DNA from: Limnohabitans_A sp049655425
Lineage (GTDB): Bacteria; Pseudomonadota; Gammaproteobacteria; Burkholderiales; Burkholderiaceae_C
NCBI GenBank assembly: GCA_049655425.1
Contig: JBASJS010000003.1
Location: forward strand, 1,240,001-1,304,000
Length of the DNA stretch: 64,000 nucleotides
Reading direction: 5' to 3'
Made by a program: the position numbers and the translations under genes
The notes under the pieces: model-generated
What the model was told of the DNA's origin: nothing
Database searches by the model: none
The model's input: only the letters and a program-made list of their open reading frames with translations
Shown here: positions 59,543-64,000 of the stretch, one piece after another
How the letters are laid out: every line of letters begins with the position of its first letter
Position numbering within the stretch: the first letter of the stretch is position 1

Positions 59543-61207
59543 GTGGCACTGCGACACATCAGCCTGCGCGATTTTGTCATCGTGCGCCAACTCGACCTCG
59601 ATTTGTCACAAGGTTTCAGCGTGCTCACAGGCGAAACGGGCGCCGGCAAATCGATTCTCATTGACGCCCTGCAATTGGCCCTGGGCGAACGAGCCGATGC
59701 TAGCGTGGTGCGCGAGGGCGCGGCCCGCTGCGAAGTGTCGGCTGAGTTTGACTGCCCGCCACAAGCCCATGCCGTTTTAGAAGACGCGGGTTTTGAAGTG
59801 GCCGACACGCTGCTATTGAGGCGCAGCGTCGACCCCCAAGGCAAAAGCCGCGCTTGGGTCAATGGCACAGCAGCCACCGCCACTCAACTGCGCGCCTTGG
59901 GTCAAATGCTTTTAGACATTCACGGTCAACACGCCTGGCAAAGCCTCACCCGGCCCGACGCCGTGCGTGGTTTGCTAGATGCTTATGCCGCCATCAACAC
60001 CGACGCGCTCAAAGCTGCATGGCACACATGGCGCCAAGCCCAGCAAGCTGTGCAACAAGCGCGTACCGCACAAGACTCACTCAGCCGAGAACAAGAGCGA
60101 TTGGCCTGGCAAATTGGCGAACTCGACAAACTGGCACCCGCCATGGACGAGTGGAACGAGCTCAACTCACAGCACACTCGGCTTTCACATGCACAAGCCC
60201 TGATTGACGCGGGGCAGTCTGCTTTGGCAGCCCTCGATGGCGACGAATCTGCACGCATAGGCAGCCTCAATGGCGCTCTGGCCTTGCTGTCTGAAGCCAT
60301 CAGCAACCTGCAAGATCAAGCGCATGTCGAGCCCGAGTTTCAAAGCATTGCCGATGTGTTGCAATCCAGCTTGGCGCAAGCCGAAGATGCCGTCCATTCG
60401 CTGCAAGCTTATTTGCGCAAAACCGACTTAGACCCCGATCGTTTGAACGAACTTGATCAGCGCATGTCGCAGTGGATGTCTTTGGCCAGGCGCTACAAAC
60501 GCCCCCCCGAAGAACTGGCGAGCCTGTTGCTGGGCTGGAAAAAAGAACTCAACGCCCTAGAAGCTGCCAGTGATTTGGAAGGCCTTGAAGCCCAGGCCAA
60601 AGCAGCAGGCTTGGCTTATCAGGCCGAAGCCAAGAAACTCTCGCAACAGCGCAAAAAAGCAGCGCCCAAATTGTCTCAAGCTGTGACGCAGGCCATGCAA
60701 AACTTAGGCATGCAAGGTGGCCGCTTTGAGGTGTCGCTGATTCCCTTAGACGATGCGGCACAGCACGGCCTAGAAGACATTCAGTTTTTGGTGGCAGGCC
60801 ATGCGGGCAGCACACCAAGGCCTGTGGGCAAAGTAGCTTCTGGCGGCGAACTCTCGCGCATTGCTTTGGCCATTGCGGTAACCACCAGCGAGCTTGGCGA
60901 GGCCGGCACGCTTATTTTTGACGAGGTGGACTCAGGCGTAGGCGGCGCTGTTGCCGAAACCGTGGGCCGCCTCATGAAGCAGTTGGGCGTTCATCGCCAA
61001 GTGCTTGCGGTCACGCATCTACCGCAAGTGGCATCGTGCGCCGATCACCATTTGTGGGTCAGCAAATCGAGCAGCAAAGAAGGTGTCAGCAGCAATGTGT
61101 CTCCCATTGCAGGCGAACAGCGTGTTACCGAAATTGCTCGCATGTTGGGGGGCGAGAAGCTCTCGGCCACCACTTTGGCGCATGCGCGCGAAATGCTCAC
61201 CAAATGA
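59543..61207 (+). CDS. recN: DNA repair protein RecN
   Basis: 554 residues of the SMC-like RecN family. The Walker A GETGAGKS lies at about 30-37, a long coiled-coil centre at about 150-370 (rich in Gln, Ala and Leu), the ABC signature GGELSRIALA near 440 and Walker B LIFDEVDSGVGG near 465. RecN acts early in double-strand break repair by tethering broken ends. It starts three bases after nadK (GTG initiation) and is followed by rapZ after 20 bases. Confidence 0.96.
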   Translation: MALRHISLRDFVIVRQLDLDLSQGFSVLTGETGAGKSILIDALQLALGERADASVVREGAARCEVSAEFDCPPQAHAVLEDAGFEVADTLLLRRSVDPQGKSRAWVNGTAATATQLRALGQMLLDIHGQHAWQSLTRPDAVRGLLDAYAAINTDALKAAWHTWRQAQQAVQQARTAQDSLSREQERLAWQIGELDKLAPAMDEWNELNSQHTRLSHAQALIDAGQSALAALDGDESARIGSLNGALALLSEAISNLQDQAHVEPEFQSIADVLQSSLAQAEDAVHSLQAYLRKTDLDPDRLNELDQRMSQWMSLARRYKRPPEELASLLLGWKKELNALEAASDLEGLEAQAKAAGLAYQAEAKKLSQQRKKAAPKLSQAVTQAMQNLGMQGGRFEVSLIPLDDAAQHGLEDIQFLVAGHAGSTPRPVGKVASGGELSRIALAIAVTTSELGEAGTLIFDEVDSGVGGAVAETVGRLMKQLGVHRQVLAVTHLPQVASCADHHLWVSKSSSKEGVSSNVSPIAGEQRVTEIARMLGGEKLSATTLAHAREMLTK

Positions 61208-61227
61208 ATTTCTGAAGTTTCAAAATT

Positions 61228-62085
61228 ATGGAAATCGTTTTGATCACTGGCATGTCGGGCTCTGGAAAGTCAGTCGCCCTTCACGCTTTAGAAGATGCAG
61301 GGTTTTACTGTGTCGACAACCTTCCACCCGAACTGCTCATTCCATTTGCCGAGTTGGAACGTGATCAAAAAGAACTTCGCGTTGCCATTGCCATCGACGT
61401 TCGAAGTGCTGCGTCTTTGCCTCTTATGCCAAGCCAGCTAGAGGTTTTGCGCAAGCTTGGCTTTCAAGTGACATCTATTTACTTGGATGCAGCGTCCGAC
61501 ACTTTGCTGCGCCGTTATTCCGAAACGCGCCGCCGTCACCCACTGTCTGGCAGAAACGCCGCTGAAGGCGAGCGTGCGCTCACAGAATCGATTGAATACG
61601 AACGCGAATTGCTGTCTAACTTGCGTGAAAACGCACACATCATCGATACCAGTTTGCTACGTGCTGCACAGCTTCAAAGTTATGTGAAGTCTTTGGTGAG
61701 TTCGCCTGCGGCCAAACTGACACTTGTCTTCGAATCGTTTGCATTCAAACGCGGCATTCCACTCGATGCCGACTACGTGTTTGATGTGCGCATGTTGCCA
61801 AACCCTCACTACGAGTCTGCGCTGCGGCCTATGTCTGGCAAAGACGCCCCCGTTCAAAAGTTTTTACAAACCTACGATGAAGTTAATTTGATGCAAAGTC
61901 AAATTGAAAACTTTTTAGACCAATGGCTGCCTGCGCTTGAAAAAGACCATCGCAACTACATCACCGTGGCCATTGGCTGCACAGGCGGTCAACATCGCTC
62001 GGTGTATTTGGTTGAAAAACTCAGTCAACGATTTGGCGAGCATTGGCTCACCTTAAAACGTCACAGAGAACTCGATAGCAAATGA
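61228..62085 (+). CDS. rapZ: RNase adapter protein RapZ
   Basis: 285 residues. Walker A GMSGSGKS at residues 8-15, Walker B-like VAIDVRS, and the C-terminal RapZ signature VAIGCTGGQHRSVYLVEKL. RapZ senses glucosamine-6-phosphate and steers RNase E to the small RNA GlmZ in enterobacteria; in Burkholderiales the target RNA may differ. The 3' end overlaps convergent mutY by 25 bases. Confidence 0.95.
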   Translation: MEIVLITGMSGSGKSVALHALEDAGFYCVDNLPPELLIPFAELERDQKELRVAIAIDVRSAASLPLMPSQLEVLRKLGFQVTSIYLDAASDTLLRRYSETRRRHPLSGRNAAEGERALTESIEYERELLSNLRENAHIIDTSLLRAAQLQSYVKSLVSSPAAKLTLVFESFAFKRGIPLDADYVFDVRMLPNPHYESALRPMSGKDAPVQKFLQTYDEVNLMQSQIENFLDQWLPALEKDHRNYITVAIGCTGGQHRSVYLVEKLSQRFGEHWLTLKRHRELDSK

Positions 62086-63143
62086 CGCACGGGTTGTGGC
62101 AGTCCCAACTCTGTCCACGCACTTTTCGCCCACCAGCCACCATCTGTTGCCAAAGGCGCCAACTTTTGCACCTTGAGTTTGACCACATGACAGTACAAAT
62201 CTTTGTGCGTCAAGACGTGTTTAAAAGAAGGCAAGACTTGCCACGCTAACGCGCCAGCATCTGCGGCCAAAGTCTTTTGCAAGGCAGGCTTCAAGGCCGC
62301 CTTCAGCGCCTCTTCTGAATCGAACACTGGCAAGCTGTAAAGGCTGGCCCAAATGCCTGAGGCAGGGCGTTTTTCTAACCAAACATCGCCCTTGTTGTTT
62401 TGTACCAGCAACAACCAAAGCACTTCACTGCTGCGTTTGAGTTTGCGTGTTTTGACAGGGAATTTTTCAGGCTCGCCTAAAGCGTAGGCTTTGCATTCTG
62501 TTTGCACAGGACATACCGAGCAATTGGGTTTGCGAGGCACACAGACCGTTGCCCCCAAATCCATAATGGCCTGTGAATACCGCGGCATAGCAGCTTTGAG
62601 GTTCTGTGTAGGCAAGGCCTCTTGCGCCATATTCCATAAAGCTTTTTCGTGTTTGCCCACAGACAAATCTTCTGCGAAGCCCCACACGCGTGTCAGTACA
62701 CGTTTCACATTGCCATCCATGATGGCAACCCGTTCAGAAAAGCAAAAAGACGCCACAGCAGCCGCAGTAGAGCGACCAATACCAGGCAAGCTCATCAGGG
62801 CTTCTGCAGTCGGTGGAAACTCACCCCCAAAACGCGACACCACATCTTTGGCACATTGGTGCAAATTGCGCGCTCGACTGTAATAACCCAGTCCACTCCA
62901 CAGGCCCATCACTTTGTCTTGAGGTGCTGCCGCCAAATCGGCAACAGTGGGAAAGTTGTCTAAAAACTTGGCGTAGTAAGCCAGCACAGTGGTCACTTGC
63001 GTTTGTTGCAACATGATTTCAGACAACCACACACGATAAGGATCACGTGTGTTTTGCCATGGCAGATGGTTGCGGCCATGCACTTTTTGCCAAGCCACCA
63101 AGGTCTCAGCCAACGACAACTTGGGCTTTACCGCTTTTGACAT
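62061..63143 (-). CDS. mutY: adenine DNA glycosylase MutY
   Basis: About 360 residues from the ATG at 63143, which overlaps mutM by 16 bases (the longer frame to 63212 would overlap by 85). Catalytic Glu lies in WLSEIMLQQTQV and the Asp in MDGNVKRVL, with the HhH region LMSLPGIGRSTAAAV. The iron-sulfur cysteines follow CVPRKPNCSVCPVQTEC (C-x6-C-x2-C-x5-C). The C-terminal Nudix-like domain recognises 8-oxoG. It removes A opposite 8-oxoG, complementing MutM encoded next to it. Confidence 0.96.
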   Translation of the reverse strand: MSKAVKPKLSLAETLVAWQKVHGRNHLPWQNTRDPYRVWLSEIMLQQTQVTTVLAYYAKFLDNFPTVADLAAAPQDKVMGLWSGLGYYSRARNLHQCAKDVVSRFGGEFPPTAEALMSLPGIGRSTAAAVASFCFSERVAIMDGNVKRVLTRVWGFAEDLSVGKHEKALWNMAQEALPTQNLKAAMPRYSQAIMDLGATVCVPRKPNCSVCPVQTECKAYALGEPEKFPVKTRKLKRSSEVLWLLLVQNNKGDVWLEKRPASGIWASLYSLPVFDSEEALKAALKPALQKTLAADAGALAWQVLPSFKHVLTHKDLYCHVVKLKVQKLAPLATDGGWWAKSAWTELGLPQPVRHLLSSSL

Positions 63144-63943
63144 GTGGGGCAATAAAAAGTAGAACGCTGACCTTGCACAATTTGCTTGATGGGTGTCTCG
63201 CACGTTCGACATGGCAAGCCGGTGCGGCCATACACCGCAGCTTCTAGCTGAAAATAACCAGTGTTGCCCTGTGCATTGACAAAGTCTTTGAGGCTGCTGC
63301 CCCCTTGCTCAACGGCTCTGGCCAATACTTGCCGAATGGCCGCATGCAATTTTGCAACGCGGGGCCCACTGATCTTGTCAGCCTTCACGGAGGGCTTGAT
63401 GCCTGACATGAAAAGTGCTTCAGACGCATAAATGTTGCCAACCCCCACCACCACATCGCCCGCCAACAAAACTTGTTTGATCGGCGCGCTGCGTTTTTTG
63501 AGGCCCTGCTGAAACAACTTCAAATCAAACCCGTCGGTGAGCGGCTCCATGCCCAACTTGCTGAGCAACTTCAAGGCGGGATCATGACGCTCTGACTCTG
63601 ACCAGACCGCTGCACCAAACCTTCGGGGATCGTGCAATCGCAAAGTGCCCAAGGTGGTGACCAAATCCATGTGGTCGTGTTTGCCCGCTTCGGGTTGCGT
63701 GGCTGCAAAATTGAGACTGCCCGACATGCCCAAGTGCAACATCAGCACGCCGCGGTCCATGTCCAGCAACAAATATTTACCGCGTCTGCGAACTCGCAAA
63801 ATGCTTTGCCCTACCAGCACAGAAGGCGCCACCCCCAAGGGCCAGCGCAAGGGCTTGCCCATGTGCAGCGCCAAAACCCGCGCGCCCTCGATTCGACTGG
63901 CAAAACTCAGACGGGTAACTTCTACTTCGGGCAATTCAGGCAT
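63128..63943 (-). CDS. mutM: formamidopyrimidine-DNA glycosylase MutM (Fpg)
   Basis: 271 residues beginning MPELPEVEV, with the N-terminal Pro2 nucleophile and Glu3. The helix-two-turn-helix has VVVGVGNIYASEALF. The C-terminal zinc finger is formed by CRTC and CPTC around a 16-residue loop. It excises oxidised purines such as 8-oxoG. mutM and mutY overlap and are transcribed together leftward, forming the two-gene oxidised-guanine repair unit. Confidence 0.97.
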   Translation of the reverse strand: MPELPEVEVTRLSFASRIEGARVLALHMGKPLRWPLGVAPSVLVGQSILRVRRRGKYLLLDMDRGVLMLHLGMSGSLNFAATQPEAGKHDHMDLVTTLGTLRLHDPRRFGAAVWSESERHDPALKLLSKLGMEPLTDGFDLKLFQQGLKKRSAPIKQVLLAGDVVVGVGNIYASEALFMSGIKPSVKADKISGPRVAKLHAAIRQVLARAVEQGGSSLKDFVNAQGNTGYFQLEAAVYGRTGLPCRTCETPIKQIVQGQRSTFYCPTCQKR

Positions 63944-63985
63944 CGAATCCGCTTTAAAGACCAGTGAAATGAGGGGAAAGGCACT

Positions 63986-64000
63986 GTGACGCGACAGCTC
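63986..64000 (+). CDS. possible start of a rightward gene cut by the window edge
   Basis: A GTG at 63986 follows a GAGGGG-type ribosome binding site (63971-63976) with about nine bases of spacing, and the five codons to the edge are open. In Burkholderiales a TPR-protein/lolB operon often diverges from mutM, which fits this position, but five residues cannot identify it. Confidence 0.35.

Noticed and set aside
1..64000. CRISPR array
   Set aside because: No regularly spaced short repeats with unique spacers were seen, and the R1-R5 repeats are kilobases apart.

Overview
The window looks like chromosomal DNA of a freshwater or soil betaproteobacterium of the Burkholderiales, most likely Comamonadaceae-like. 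This rests on the housekeeping order hrcA / nadK-recN-rapZ / mutY-mutM at the right end and on six Bug-type periplasmic receptors, a family greatly expanded in that order. There is no rRNA, so the genus stays open.

Layout. 1-8.8 kb: the end of an AtuA-type pair with a Bug receptor; a TonB receptor, a sorbosone/aldose dehydrogenase and a diheme cytochrome c; a CoA-transferase plus SDR pair; a VOC protein and a double-cupin protein. 8.9-43.7 kb: an accessory block cut into cassettes by five displaced copies of the 3' half of one CAT-anticodon tRNA (R1 at 8865, R2 at 10655, R3 at 22100, R4 at 30675, R5 at 42679). The single intact copy of that tRNA is at 43623-43699. Cassette 1 carries yfcF and a LysR gene. 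Cassette 2 carries a membrane protein, a sterol-desaturase-type hydroxylase, a porin, a GntR regulator, a Bug receptor, choline-sulfatase (betC), an aldehyde dehydrogenase, a GMC oxidoreductase, an enolase-superfamily enzyme and a sulfatase remnant. Cassette 3 carries an SDR, an epimerase, a TRAP transporter, a VOC protein, an acyl-CoA hydratase, a CoA-transferase and an IclR regulator. Cassette 4 carries a DUF3237 protein, a hydrolase, a Bug receptor, a LysR gene, a second TRAP system with hydrolase and TetR, a UxaA-family dehydratase, a Bug receptor and a LysR gene. Cassette 5 carries only a NYN-domain protein. No integrase, transposase or CRISPR array is visible anywhere.

43.7-51.5 kb: a leftward sugar/polyol-type operon (Bug, Gfo/Idh/MocA, DUF993, Bug, SDR, HIBADH-type dehydrogenase, TIM-barrel isomerase) with a TetR gene to its right. 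51.5-57.6 kb: an MBL-fold hydrolase with a twin-arginine signal, a Fic protein whose start codon sits in a perfect 12-bp dyad, a DUF1330 protein, umuDC with a clear LexA box, 4-hydroxyphenylpyruvate dioxygenase and a VOC protein. 57.6-64 kb: core stress, repair and regulation genes.

Most of the left 51 kb takes up and breaks down small organic acids, sugars or sulfate esters. Each set pairs a periplasmic receptor or TRAP system with oxidoreductases, CoA-transferases or hydrolases and a local regulator. The most unusual feature is the stack of integrase-less metabolic cassettes behind one tRNA, joined by a conserved att-like end.
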